Shown one piece after another: positions 35,230-48,500 of a stretch of 64,000 nucleotides of DNA; position 1 is the stretch's first letter, and every line of letters begins with the position of its first letter. Origin of the DNA: Fragum whitleyi (Eukaryota; Mollusca; Bivalvia; Cardiida; Cardiidae); NCBI GenBank assembly GCA_948146395.1, contig OX411559.1, forward strand, positions 2,112,001 through 2,176,000, given 5' to 3'. Under the pieces are notes generated by a model. It saw only the letters and a program-made list of their open reading frames with translations. It had not been told where the DNA came from and did not search any database. The position numbers and the translations under genes are program-made.

Positions 35230-36192
35230 CGAGGGTTGATCGATAAATTCGTGCTATTTTCAAATTCATAAATACGATGAAGAGTGCCTAGGAATGAAGT
35301 AAGTCATTCGTGTAACATGACACTGTCGATCGAAAACACATTTTACTTTGGTCGGAGTGCGTTCATAACACGCGCTAACGTGATACGTGACATCGTTCGA
35401 AGCACCGTTTACGCTACATTAAGTTATTAAATTTAGCCATATCTTGACGCATTGTGATTGATTTCTCAATTTGAATTTAAATATGAATAGTAGTTAGGAC
35501 GACCTACGAATTGAAGTGAAAAATTGCTGATTTTCGATATCTTTATTTCGCTAAACTCTACGCAAGACGCAACCTCTTCGCTTTTCGCGTTTACAACGAC
35601 GGAAGAAACCCGACCTGAGAAACAAAAAACGCTGAACTCGATAACCTTTTTATGACCGAACATGAAATATACCGGTAGGGTGGTCCCCATAGATAATAGC
35701 TTTCGCAAAGACTATTTGATTTGGAAATTCTGAAAAGCATTTCGATGAGTTCAATGTTTTACTTCACTAAAAGCTTGAAATTAAGGTATTTTTTGCTTAT
35801 AGCGAGAGAGAAAATTTAACGAGACTTCTGCAGTCATATATATTTTGAAATCACTTAAAAACAGCACTGTCTGTAAAAAAGCGTTTTTATTAGTTCTTAG
35901 CAAAAAATTAGGTTTCTTGCTTTTTTATGTAGAATTTGACATTAGAAAAATATTGACACCCTAATACCTCAAAATGACAATAAACGCCACTTCTCGACGG
36001 TGAGCGTTTACCATGACGTCATAAATATATAATATGTGTCATTTAATCAATTCTGACGTCACATTTAGGCCTACATGACATCACGTAAATAGTGTTCAGT
36101 GATTTCTCAATAAGTATCTAAAATTTCGTTACTGTACACCTTATACAATATGAGCAATAAACAATCTACTCGAATTTATCGATCGCCCCTCG
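35230..36192 (+). mobile_element. Mariner/Tc1-like element, internally deleted, with TA duplication
   Basis: The left end CGAGGGTTGATCGATAAATT and the inverted right end CGAGGGGCGATCGATAAATT are flanked by TA (35228-35229 and 36193-36194). At 963 bp it is shorter than an autonomous mariner. A minus-strand frame at 35466-35708 shows no transposase motif. Two TGACGTCA sites lie at 36014 and 36054. The right TA is also the first base pair of the adjoining CAGTT-type MITE. Confidence 0.8.
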
Positions 36193-38030
36193 TACACTTA
36201 ACTACATCGGGAAATTGACGAGGTAAATGAGTTTGGAATGATTACCGAATGAAATGGAATTAATTGATGGGTGATTTTTGAGTGCAATTCAAGGGAAGTA
36301 ATACATATTGATAATTCGCCAGATTGGACGAAATTATCGATACTTTTTTATTTCACTTTAAGGACGATTTCTAGATTTAATTTCCTGAGATAGAATTTTC
36401 TTACATTTTCATATTTTGTAGATTAAAGTATGGCGATAGCAAAATTGGAAAGAAAAAAGGGGGTCACCGAATCAGATTTTTCGTAAAACGTCATAGAATG
36501 TCATAGGTATCGAGTAAATTTTTGTCCGATTTTTTCCCCGATTCTCATTTCTTGGTAATGACATAAAACCATAACGCAATCAAATCAAATCAAGCAACTC
36601 ATATCAATTTTATTTTTATTTCATAGATAGGAAGTTATTTGCACTGAATATAATCGACAATTATCGATAGAAAGAAAACATAGTGATATTTTAGGTATTT
36701 TTCCCCAATTCGCAAAAACCGGAAATATCGAAAATAAACGAGAATATTTTAAAAATTTATCACTTTTTGTCAAATTTCTCAAAAACCCTGAGATAGAAAA
36801 TTTTATTTTTTCTATATTTTGTAGATAATTATTTGTTCGTGTGATATTGATATTAAAAAGGTATGGTCACCGTGCTAATTTTTTTAGAAAAAATGCAAAA
36901 TTCTAGGTCCCCAGTTTTGACGCTAAGGAAAAAATCACTCTAGATTCTTTTTTACGTGTCAATTTTATGAACAAAATCAATGATATTCAATTCTTTTTGA
37001 ATTGATCAAATATGAAGTTGAATCCTCAACAAATAGGGTATCACTTTGTTTTGCGTCAACAAATCCCAAGGTTAAATCATATGAAAAGGTCAAGGTCATA
37101 TATCAAGGCCAACGTAACATAAACCACGCAAAGAACAAGTAATTTCAAAAATATTCAAGTCTATTGAAAACAGAAGACTCACATATGGAATAATAATTAA
37201 TCTTGTCAATAAGCATCATCAAATTCCTTGATCGAAGTCATATGATGAGATCAAGGTCATCTACCTCGCTCACACCCCCATCCCCAAATAAATTTCAAAT
37301 GCATCCAGGTCTGTTAAAAAATCAAGCCAAACATTGGAAATTAATAATCTGACAAGATCATTTGACAACGACAGGATCGTTAATCAAGGTCAATCTCTCA
37401 AAAATTAACCCCGTCAAAATGAAATGTGACGGCTACATGTAGCTATCGGATTCACGACTGATTACGTTGTTTGATGTCTGATTATGCGCGGAAACGTTAA
37501 CGTCAGAAATACCTACAAAAACGACGCTGACGTCATATCATTTATTCCATAAAATAAAATGGCTGCGATAATTTATATAATTATTTTTAGTGATAGGATT
37601 TGTTAAACGTCTTCATGAAAGCATTTTCCGCGAAATATGAAAAATTAGAGGGGTTTTGTTGTGTTTTTGTTACGTCCGAGATAAGTGCAAGTTTGGAGCG
37701 CTTACTCCTTTTCGAAGAGTTCGATGCGCAAAACGTTGCGCAATAACGAACTCCCGAAATCGTCCTTAAGAAAGTCTATTTTTTTTACTTTGTGTCTGCA
37801 CGGACAGATCAGACGATTGAAGTTAAACACCAGCCCCCCCCCCCCCAAAAAAAAACAAAACAAAAAAAAAAAAAAAAAACATGCAACTGTCTCGATCGGT
37901 TTGATTGAAAGGTTTATCATTTTTGAGTGATTTCGAAACGTTCTTGGACAAATGCTTGGAGCGCTGAGCGAGCAATCTAAAATGGTTTTGATCGAGATAA
38001 GTGTCAATTTCACGTCTAGGTTAGCTTTAG
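36193..38030 (-). mobile_element. TA/CAGTT MITE split by about 1.5 kb of other sequence
   Basis: 36193-36362 carries one end (CACTTAACTACATCGGGAAA) through GGGAAGTAATACATATTGAT and its partner. 37895-38030 carries the other half: TTGGAGCGCTGAGCGAGCAA, TGGTTTTGATCGAGATAAGT and GTCAATTTCACG. The 36363-37890 insert holds no recognised element ends. It has a weak 395 bp internal repeat (CCTGAGATAGAA at 36385 and 36788) and a TGACGTCA at 37528. Nested insertion is the likely cause. Confidence 0.6.
37826..37880. repeat. Poly-C / poly-A homopolymer tract
   Basis: A run of about 14 C followed by A-rich sequence with few interruptions. It generates spurious frames on both strands and is prone to length error in sequencing. 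Confidence 0.95.
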
Positions 38031-39216
38031 CTCTTCCAAGGTGTTCTATATTCGCGTGATATGTCTCATAAAAGTAATTTTCTTTGGGGTGGGCTTGGGG
38101 GGTATTTTTCTTCTAGTCACAAATAAGGAGAGGGTAAAAATGCATTTGTGACAGAAAATGCGTCTAAACATGTGCTTTGTTATTAAACTTTGAATATTAA
38201 AGACGCTATTTTAAGTGATTTTGTAAGGATATAATCATTTTTAAAATGGCATGGACTAAGTACATGTCAAATTTAGTCAAAGTTAATAGAAAATGTCTTT
38301 TCTGCATAACAAATTCAGTAGTTTGTGCAAGTTAGCAGCAAAAAACGTAATTGGTAATCCTGCATTGTGGCAGCTTATTAAGAAGGCATAATGCGATTCT
38401 CACATGTAACACTTAACTAGCATACAAACTTTTTAGGAATAACGTAACGAAATGAAACATCAATAGCATTACAATTAATCACCGCACAAAATCTACTTTT
38501 ACACATTTGTCTCCCCCTTATACATCCATCGATATCGTGATAAATAAAATAGTTATGCATTTTCAATGATAATTAGTTTTGTCAATTCAGGTGTCAGGGA
38601 AATAAAACGTCAAATGGTGACAAAAAACGTCGTAACTGCAGCTGCAATAGGCTGTAGTTACAATGATTAGGACATCCGCCGAAGATAATAATTATGTCAT
38701 TTTAAGGGCATTTAAACACTGTTTCTGATAAAGCAATAGGCAGACAAGAAAAAGTTTTCGTTGAGTCTGTGCGTAATTTTATTAACATTTTACCTGGACA
38801 CAATAAATTAAAGGCGCTTATTTGTAAACTCGTCGGGCGTTAGGAGTCTTTTTCATGTTTTTTTCAAATTGCAAAAATAATATTAACAAACGGTTTTTGC
38901 ATAATTAAATGTGATTCATGGAACAGTTTTTTTTTTCTTTTTTTTTTCATTTCAGTAGAATTTTTGTTTGTTTTGTTTTCAATTAGGTTAAACGTCACTT
39001 TTAACAGTATTTTTGTCATATCTTTGCACCTGAAAAAATATCAATGGGTTCCTTGTTAATTTGCTTTCAAGATTATACAATAATTTTCTGGAGACAATCG
39101 TAGTAGTAGACTTTCGTCGCGGCCAGAATTCATCTCCCTAACACCGGAAATTAGGGGTCTGAAACGCTTTCAACGGTTCAATTGCGGACATCCGCGTAAA
39201 ACTGAAAGATTTGGCA
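38031..39216. other. Gene-free stretch upstream of the PAN/C-type lectin gene
   Basis: No repeat family was recognised, apart from GAGTCTGTGCGTAATTTTAT near 38763, which resembles the left end of the GTGCGTGA MITE. The promoter of the gene beginning near 39217 should lie in the last few hundred bases. No TATA box could be fixed. Confidence 0.4.
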
Positions 39217-39249
39217 ATGTTAGGCTACGGCTCAATTATCTGCAGAATC

Positions 39250-39520
39250 ATGAAGATCAGCTTGACACTATTGTACTTATCATGGACGGTGGCCGCAATA
39301 GTTTATCGTCGAGATTCCTCAAAAGACGGCATGACCTGCGATGGACAGGACAAAGTATTCATGATCAAGGATAACAGCCCAATATTTTGTTGTGCTGTCT
39401 GCGAATCAACAGAAAATTGCACGAGTGTGGCCTTCCACGAAGAATCGACTGTATGCATTGGTTGTTTGTCAAATTCAACACCAGTAGACGTCAAGCTTGA
39501 GAGTTCTGTTTTCTATACAC
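39250..39520 (+). CDS. Exon 1: signal peptide and PAN/apple-like cysteine module
   Basis: ATG at 39250 begins MKISLTLLYLSWTVAA, a good signal peptide; an in-frame upstream ATG at 39217 (MLGYGSIICRI) is also possible. The exon closes at a strong donor, GTAAGT (39521). Module landmarks are GMTCDGQ, PIFCCAVC, ENCTSVAFHE and TVCIGCLSNS, then SSVFYT at the end. The pattern C..CC..C..C..F..C..C is typical of mollusc PAN-like domains. The module fits wholly in one exon. Confidence 0.7.
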
Positions 39521-42500
39521 GTAAGTAATCTCGTATAAGGAAGTATTTTTTTCTAAATTTCACTTACACTGATTTCTTATATGATACTAGTAACCATTCT
39601 TATTAATCTGAGATTAAATAATACAAACTTTATATGAATAACATAATGTGCACTTATTATTGTCAAGGGATACTTAACCATCAAAAAATTATAAAATATA
39701 CAAAAATACATCACAATTCCTTTAATTGTCATAAGGCCCAAAAGAGAAGAATCAGTTCGTAAATTACAGTAAAATTGAGTTATATCGAAGGAATATATCA
39801 TCATATTTGATTCACCATTTTAACAAGGAATAATCGTCGTTTGTCTTCTTTATACACAATGTTTTTTTTTATTATTATTTTTTGAATTATTTCAATTAAT
39901 AGCCTGAAATTCAAGTGCTTCCAGAGTGGAAATGTTGAGTCTGTCTTTAATCAAAATTGAAAGAAAAAGAAAAGAAAGAGAAGAACACCCAATCCCAATT
40001 CCGAATTTGGATTGTTTACACGTTGCTGTAAACATTCTTTGATCATCTAGATAGTTTTAAATTTCAATTTAAGATATGGAGAACTTGATTCCATGTCAAT
40101 ATCATGTTTGAAAGAAAGAAAAAAGTAGAAATATTGATATCGTACCTAAATAGTTCCTTTAGGTAGTCTGACACCATTATACACTTGTTCCAATCTTTAT
40201 CAAATAAATATATTTCGAAGAGTGTACCGTTCCGATAATGTAACCAAAAAATCAGCGTAGCTTTCCATGCATTTTTTTTGAGAAAATTGGAATTTTGAAA
40301 ATACAATTTTTTCTTGCAAAATGCCAAGAAAACGAAGATAAGAAGCTGAATGATGCCCTTCAATTTTAGTGAGTCGGTAGCCGCCGTCATAGCGCAGTTG
40401 GTAGCGCGTCGGACTGTCAATCTAGAGGTCAAGGGTTCGATCCCCGACGGCGGCACTCATTCTTTCCGACTATTTGTCTCTCACCAATGGGTTGATAATC
40501 GTAGACCTATGTGAGATAGCGGCTGGAGGCTAGGAAAGAACGTGGTGGTTGTACTGGTGATAGAAATACCAGGAATCCATTGTTAGGTGCTCCAGCCGCC
40601 GCGATATAACTGAAATAATGTTGAAAGCGGCGTTAAACTCCATTCAATCAATTTAGTGAGTCGGTCCACATGATTCATTGAATACAAGGAAGTGTAAAAT
40701 ATTTAATAAGCACCACTTACAGAACGAAAATGCAGGAAAATACGTTCTGGAAAAAAATACTCTTTCATTCACCGAAATCTAATTTTCATTTTAAAATCAA
40801 CACAAAACATACTCCTTCATCAAATATAGTTGAAATAATGAGATAGAAGGTGGAAAGTGGGAAGGGTGGGTTAAATAAAGACTTGTTCCTTTGGGACTCT
40901 TCTTTCCTTACAAGACAAAATAAAATTTCTCAGTAATAATTACTGAGAAGGAAGGAGTATTCTACTTCTTCTTTACTTTTACCATGGTAACTAAAATGCA
41001 AGAAAAAATATCTATATTCAGCCGAATCATCATGTATACCAGTCATAAGATGATGCATTTCAGGCAAAAATTTTGAAGCGTCAATGACATTCTTAATATC
41101 TTAGTCTTATTGATTAATCTTCTAGAAAAAATGAATCAAAGGACAAAAGACACTTTAAGGATAATGCAATTGCAGACAAAAGTCAGGTTATAACATTAAA
41201 AAGGAAATATTGATTGCAACAAGAGTTTGATCACATTCAAACAAAATATCCCATTTTTTCAAAACATAAGCAATGAAAGGAATAAACGTTCGCAATTTAA
41301 GCTTCTGTGCCATTGTAACCTACCGAGTTTTATTCCAATGACCTAGTCGGAATAAGTACTTGTAACATTGAAAAGGAAAATTTGCCCCTGAATCAATATT
41401 ACACAATTTTTAAAAGGGTTTACTATTTTATAATAATTTTACAATTTTTATAAAAAAAATAATTTCATTGCAATATTATATCAAATCAACATGAAAATAA
41501 ACTACCAAAACACACGAATCTTTGATGAGAATAAATAACGAGGGGGATAAATATTAATTAAAGGGAGGTAATTTTTTTTGCTAAATCGAGTTAAGGTTTC
41601 CAATTGTCTCTGATAGCCTTAACTAGAAATGTACTCATTTATACTTTGAGGCGATCATTGGGGTTTTTAGCGCGTGTATCAAACATGTCGCGATAGATAT
41701 GCTTATATTGTCTGTTTTGTAACATTATTCTACGTTGCGGGACAGAAATAACCCTGTTGAATATTTTTATCCCCCGCCGTTTTCGGCGAGGATGTAAAGT
41801 AATGGTCTCCGTCCGTCATTACGCCGTTCCGTCTTTCCGAGGTTCCGTCACTAAACTTGTCCGGAGAATATTTCCTAAAGTATAATAGCTATCAATTTGA
41901 AACTTTATGGGTGGATAAAGAATTACAACTTGTGCTTGCATAATTTTGAGTTATTGCCTTTTTTTATATACTTATTTTTTCCGGAGCATATCTCCATAAA
42001 TTTAATAGCTATCAACTTGAAACTTTATGGATAAATAGATATCATGGAGCAGAAGCGCAGTGCACAAGAACTACTAACCTTGCTTGCATAATTTTCGAGT
42101 TATTGCTTTTGTTCTTTTTGATACTTAGCGTACCTCCAAAAGTATAATAGCTATCAGCTTGAAACTTCATGGGTGGATAGATCTTATGGAGCAGTTGGAG
42201 CGCAGTGCAAAAAATTACAGCTCTTGCTTGCAGAATTTCGGAATTATTTCCCTGTGTTTTTGATACTTAGATTTTGTCCTGAGTATATCTCCTAAAGTGT
42301 TATATCTATCAACTTGAAACTATATGGGTGGGTAGATCTAATAGAGGAGAAGTGCAGTGCTTAATAACTATTACTCTTTGTTTTTGCCCATTGTTATTTT
42401 AAAGACTTAGATTTTGTAGGGAGATAAATCTCTTAAAGCTGCTCTTTCACAGATTGCGAAAATGTGATTTTTAATTTCATTCCTGAAATAAATTGGAAGT

Positions 42501-45500
42501 AACGACCTCATCATGATGAAGCCTTTAAAATTATAAGATTCAATTTACTTATGCGTGGAATGCATGGAAAGAAAGACTGATATTCCTTATTTTAGCGAAA
42601 TTTATTCTAAAAAAATAACTACTAACGCTTAAAAAAAATATTCTCCAATTTCGAGCCAACTATTTAGGCACGTGCATTCTGCATTTTTTTTTATCTTAAT
42701 CAACCAAAGATGAAGGTTAAAGTATTTGACAGCTGGAATTTTCATATCAATACAAGCAAAAATGGAAGCTTATTCTCAGAAATAACGATTTTGTATTTTA
42801 TAGACTAGAAATAAATAGACTGGATATCTTACTGAATTTGCCGCTTCGAATAATTAAGTTATAAATCTATTGAAATATATTGTTTTTAGTGCAAACGCTT
42901 TTGGGCCTTTCTTGATAATCTAAAATTGCGCACATTTCCAAATCTAAGAACAATGTTTGTATTATTTCTTTGAAAAACTTTGAAAGAGTAGCTTTAAAGT
43001 ACAAAAGAATGCTTAATTTATTAGGCTTCAGTTTACTATCAAGATTTCGCGGCGGGGGATGACCATGTCCGCCATGACTCTTATTTGATATTACAGAGGT
43101 GTTATTACACAGGTGGAATAACTACGCAAATGAGCTCAGAACGATTAGCAACATATTTTGTAACCGCGAAACAGACACAATAATGTATTCATTGTGACGT
43201 CAGTTTTAAACGGCGTTATAAGTTGAAATGTCGAATGTCAAAAAAGTTTACGATTTCTCGTAAAAGTTCGGGTCCAATTATAAATAGAATACAAAACTTG
43301 TTGAAATACAGGATTTATTAAAGTCGTCATCTAAAACAGATAAGTATATCTGTATATGAATGACTCGTTTAATAAATTCGGTATTCCATGACCACTCATT
43401 CAATATCCTCTATATGTAGAATCTACATCTTTTAGGATCTTTGCAATATTTAAGGGATGTAAGTTTTACGCAATATTGAAGGGGTGTAAGTTTTTCACAA
43501 CTCATCATAAAATTCGCTTATCGAGACAAAATGGTTTTATCCACAATTTCAGTGTTTATCTAAAATTTATTTTCTTTCGGTGATTTCCTATGCCTGCCTG
43601 TTTTGGAATTGTCACATGATGATCTGAAATTTGCGAAAAAAGGATCAAAATTAAGGCAAACAGAATATGTCTAGATAGGTTTCAAGTGAAAATAAAGCTT
43701 GTTTTGCGAGTAAAAATAAATTTTGAAATTGTTTTGTATATAGCTTGACCGTTAATGAACAATAAATCTTTAATTCGCTATTCAAATGAAGTAATGATAT
43801 ATATATTTTTTTCATTTTCAACCTTCTGGTTTTGCCAAAAATATCCAAAACCAGTTCCTTGATGAAGGGTTCGCAATGAAGGAATCGGTTTTTTGTAAAC
43901 TTTGTCAAGTAGATGCACTGCAATTTCCTATTTATATTTTTGTAAGTTAAAAATAAGGTTCACCAACGGCTGTACTTTAGAAGTTTTGCTTTGAGATGTG
44001 TGGATATTGAGATAAATATAGCATTTACGTCCTAAATTAATCATTGTTCTAATTATCATTATTATGGTATCCTTGCTGTCCACCATGCTACTACAAATAA
44101 ATTGGTTGAAAATCTGATTGAAACAGGAATACGAAAACCAGCGAATATTGTTTCTTGAATCAAATTACATGCAACTTCAAAATGAGTTATAGTTTTACAT
44201 ATTTCAATAAGCTTTACTTTTTTTCGGAAACAGAAGTTGTCAAATATTCACCAAAGATATTTTGAGCATATGCACGGCATTCCAAAGAATTCCTCATGTG
44301 CGCCCAAAAGAGACAAAATAGGTCTATGCAACCTCTCTGTCTGAAAAGATTCCTATCCTGTAGATAGCTAATTGTATAATAGTCCATGGGCCAGGAGGGG
44401 TCACCGTGCAGCCCCTAAGGGCTCTCCGAGGGTGGTATGGAAATGTTCATAGGACCTCACTGAGTGAGAATCACGATGTTAACAGGTGGTAATTTTGGTC
44501 CCGACTGCCATTCTGAGTGGTTTTCTAGATGGCAGCCAAGAATAAATTCATTTTACCTCTGATACACTAAAGAGAGAATTTGTTCATTTTAAATATTTTT
44601 TGAGAGTCTAAAACATGTATATTTTGCGAACTTGTAAAACCCTTAATTACTTAAAATGATTTTAAAGATCCCAACTTCCAAAAGGGAAGATGGCAGCCAG
44701 TTCTAGATAAGATTTTTACTATTTTTTCGATGAATGCAATGAGATAAAGTGTTCACCATGTACTACACCATAGATCATACTGCAAAGTGATATGATATTG
44801 TTGATATGACCTTCCCGAGTTCAAATCAAGTTGTTAACAGTCGATATTATGGGTCCTGACTGCCTTTCTCCGTGTTTTTCTAAATGGTAGCCACTAAAAA
44901 TACAAATTAACCAGGAGACACTTAACAGATATCACTTGATTTCAAATCATATTTAAGGACCAAAAAGTGTATTTTGTACGTTCTTGGTACAATATCCATT
45001 AGGTAATGTTAAATTGGATATCCAAACATCCTCTATTAGAGATGGCAGCCAGTTAAAGATAGGAATTTTGTTATTTTTGCTGCAATCTGTGAAATATTAG
45101 GGGTGTCCGTGTACTTTGCCGATCAATCATCTCTGATTGAACCATAAAATTGTTACTTCAACATTCTAAAGGTTGAATCAAGTTGTTTACAGTAGATGTT
45201 TTGAGTCCCAACTTCCTTTTTGGGATGTTTTTCTAGATGGCAGCCAATGTAAATACAAGTAAATAAATTAGAACAACTTGTATATGAGCAACCTATGTTT
45301 TTATTATCTTTAAAGACAAAGAACATAAATATTAAGTGTTCTTGCTACATGTTGAAATAGCTAATGTTTTTGAAGATCAAATATCCCGAATGGTAGATGG
45401 CAGCCAGTTTTGAATATGAAATTTGCCTGGTTTTTTTTCTTCACTCCATCATCATCATTAAAGTCATCTCTGATAGGACAAAGGAAATGTTTCACCGATA

Positions 45501-48500
45501 TTACTCAATGAAAAGCAAAAAAGTATCAATCGACGTTTTTGGTGTTCCGACTGCCTTTCCGAATGTTTCTTTCGGTGGCAGCCAAGGAAAAGTATAGATT
45601 ACATAAGAATCCCTTTGCTAACATTGGTCTATTTTTTATCTTTTTTTCAGGACCAAATCACCTAAGTTTAGCGCCGCTCTAATTATTTCTCTTTCGTTTC
45701 ACTTGACGGATTAGGGTAGTTTCATATTGTCTCTGAGAAAATACGTGATAAAATAAAATCTGAAATATGAGATGGCAGTCAGGTCATAATTTGAATTCAC
45801 CTTATTTCTGTAAAAACATCTGTATGTGAACATGTTTCTGTCGAAGATGGATGCATATTTTTATCATTTTCTACATCTATCAGTCCGTGTGTTTATACAT
45901 AGGTTAGTTCATTTCTTGTTTCGATAAGGACATCGTTGATTGACAAGGGTTAGAAGCATAAGCGACTTTTGAATAACTTGAATGTTTTCTTTTTTTTTAT
46001 CGAACTTGAGCATAATTATACAATATAATGAAGTATTGTTCTATTAGAAGATATGTTTGTCTTCAGAACCAATCAGAAGCTTTCAAATCCACCCAAACTA
46101 GTGGAATTATTGAATGATTGGAAAATTTTGAATGATTTTGGATTGGGCAAAGGTGGTCGATTCAATATTTTTAATGATTTTGGGTCATTTTGAGTTAGTG
46201 CTTCAAAAATACCATGAATGGGACGCTGAGTAAATGATAAAGAATGGTTTTGACTAGACTTAGTGTCAAGTACACAATGTGTTTTTACCTCAAAACATTT
46301 GCTTCATTTAAATACATACTTTCATGAAACTCGCACAGAATATAACAAAACACATTTTTGGTGATTGCTGATAAAATGCCGAGTAACTGGAAAGGGGGGC
46401 TTGATGTAAAACTTCTTGTCCACACATTCGTCTTGCATTTAATGATGGGTTTGCGTGAAACTCTCACAGAATGTTCCTCATCATGTGACTATGTGTGCTT
46501 ATCAACTCCGTTGAAAAAGCGAAAAAGCTACATAATTATCAATTGTCTTGTAAATGTTACTCCTTCTACATCAATGCATGGATTTCATCAAAATATTGAT
46601 GAATTTGTAAGAAGGTTTCACATAATGTTCCTGATCATGGGGCAATCATAGCACATAATTGTCCATGCTTTAAACGTTTGTCCATATATAATGCTGCGTC
46701 ACAAGAAAGGAGTCATTCGTTCTAAGAATGTTTTAGTGGGGCGTTTATATTGTCAAACAGGACTCATGATTTTAATTTAAAACAGATAAATCCAGATTTA
46801 CATTTCCATACAATAATAAAGATATATTTTGGAAAAGTCGATATAGGAAAACTTCCATATGGTCAAATGGCAGCCAATATTTTTTTTTTAAAAAATTAAA
46901 TAGATTAATGCTAGGTAAAACATCCTAAACAAATTGATATAAAAATTTCTAAATGTATCAGCTACGTAGCGATTAGCACTGCTGAGCCCTTCAAGAGAAA
47001 TATGAATAAAACAGACTTAAGCAAATTTAAGATATTTAAATAAGCAAAATTGGTGTATTTGTTTCGGATTCTTTTACATTTATTTAATTAAGCGGACATT
47101 TTCGGTCGCAATTTGAAAGTAATCCTATATCGAACTAAATAAATATGGCGTATTCATATAAATATCTGGCTGCCATCTCCTTTTGAGAATTTCGGGAACA
47201 TCAAATAAGCCCTAGTTAACCAAGATGAAATATTAAAAAATCAAACATGTTTCCCTTTAAGTTTGAAAACGTTTATTAGAAGGTGATATCAAAGATACCA
47301 AATGCTAATATTAATACATAATTTTACCGCGGAGGGTCTTGTGAACAATTAATTTGATAAATCTTTTTCAGACCCCCCCCCCCCCTCCACCCATCCCATC
47401 CGAATTAAAGTCATGTTTAAAATTCAGTATTTTTGGGATTTCAATTTCGACATTGATTGATAGAACGGTAGTTTAAACGCTAAATATAGATGTCTGGTCC
47501 TAACAATGAGTTAAAATGTGAAGCAATGTTTGCGTAGGGATTCTAATGTTATTCAAGCATCTTCTTGGCTGCCATCTAGAAAATTCCCGTAAAGACAGTC
47601 GGAACACAAAATATCGATTAAAAGATTTTTGATTCTCACTCAGTGAGGTAGGTGAAAATTTCCTTGGCACTCTCAGAAAGGGTCTTCAGGATGGTTCGTC
47701 TCCTCTTGTCTTATGCTCTGCAGCAAAAATTGGCAATTTTTAAATTCAAAATTAGCTGCCATCTACCAAACAGGATGTTTTATCTTCAAATAGAATTTAG
47801 ATATTTTAGTTTGTAGCTAGAACAGCAAAAAAATAAGTTTTTGGCCCTTATAGATCAAAAATAAAGGTTGCTCGTTTACAGGATGTTCCAATTTATTTAC
47901 CTGTTTTTACATATGCTGCCATGTAGACACCCAAAAGGCTGTCGGGACCCAAAATATCGACTAAAAACAACTTGATTCAATCTTGGGGATGTTACATTAA
48001 CAATTTCATGGCACAATCAGAGGGATTTTTTGGCAAAGAACATGTTGACCCTTCATCTTTCATAGAATGCAACAGCAAATAGCCAAATTTCTATCTTAAA
48101 CTGGCTGCCATCTCTCATAAAGGATGTTTGGATATCAAAATTATCTTAAACAAATAGGTATCGTACCAAAAACGTAAAATATAAATGTTTTGGTCTTTAA
48201 ATATGATTCAAAATCAAAGGGTGCCTATAAAAAGCCTCCTGGTTAATTTGTATTTTTAGTGGCTGCCATTTAGAAAAACACCAAGAAAGGCAGTCAGGAC
48301 CCATAATACCGACTGTTAACAACTTGATTTGAACTCGGGAAGGTCATATCAACAATATCAAAGCACTTTGCAATATGATATACGGTGTAGTACATGGTGA
48401 ACACTTTTATGTCACTGCATTCATCGAAAAAATAGCAAAAATCTTATCTAGAACTGGCTGCCATCTCCCATTTCGGAAGTTGGGATCTTTAAAATCATTT

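Noticed and set aside
40381..40455. A functional tRNA-Asp gene
   Set aside because: It folds well, but the anticodon stem has a mismatch and it is joined to a SINE body and tail with shared target duplications, so it is a SINE head.
40064..40456. A 130-codon minus-strand frame with a protein-like N-terminus
   Set aside because: Its first 27 residues are the antisense of the SINE tRNA-like head and the rest is AT-rich intron; this is a well-known false protein.
46358..46651. A 97-codon frame in the centre of the fold-back element as a possible transposase
   Set aside because: The sequence consists of diverged repeats around CACAGAATGTTCCTCATCAT, with no transposase motif.
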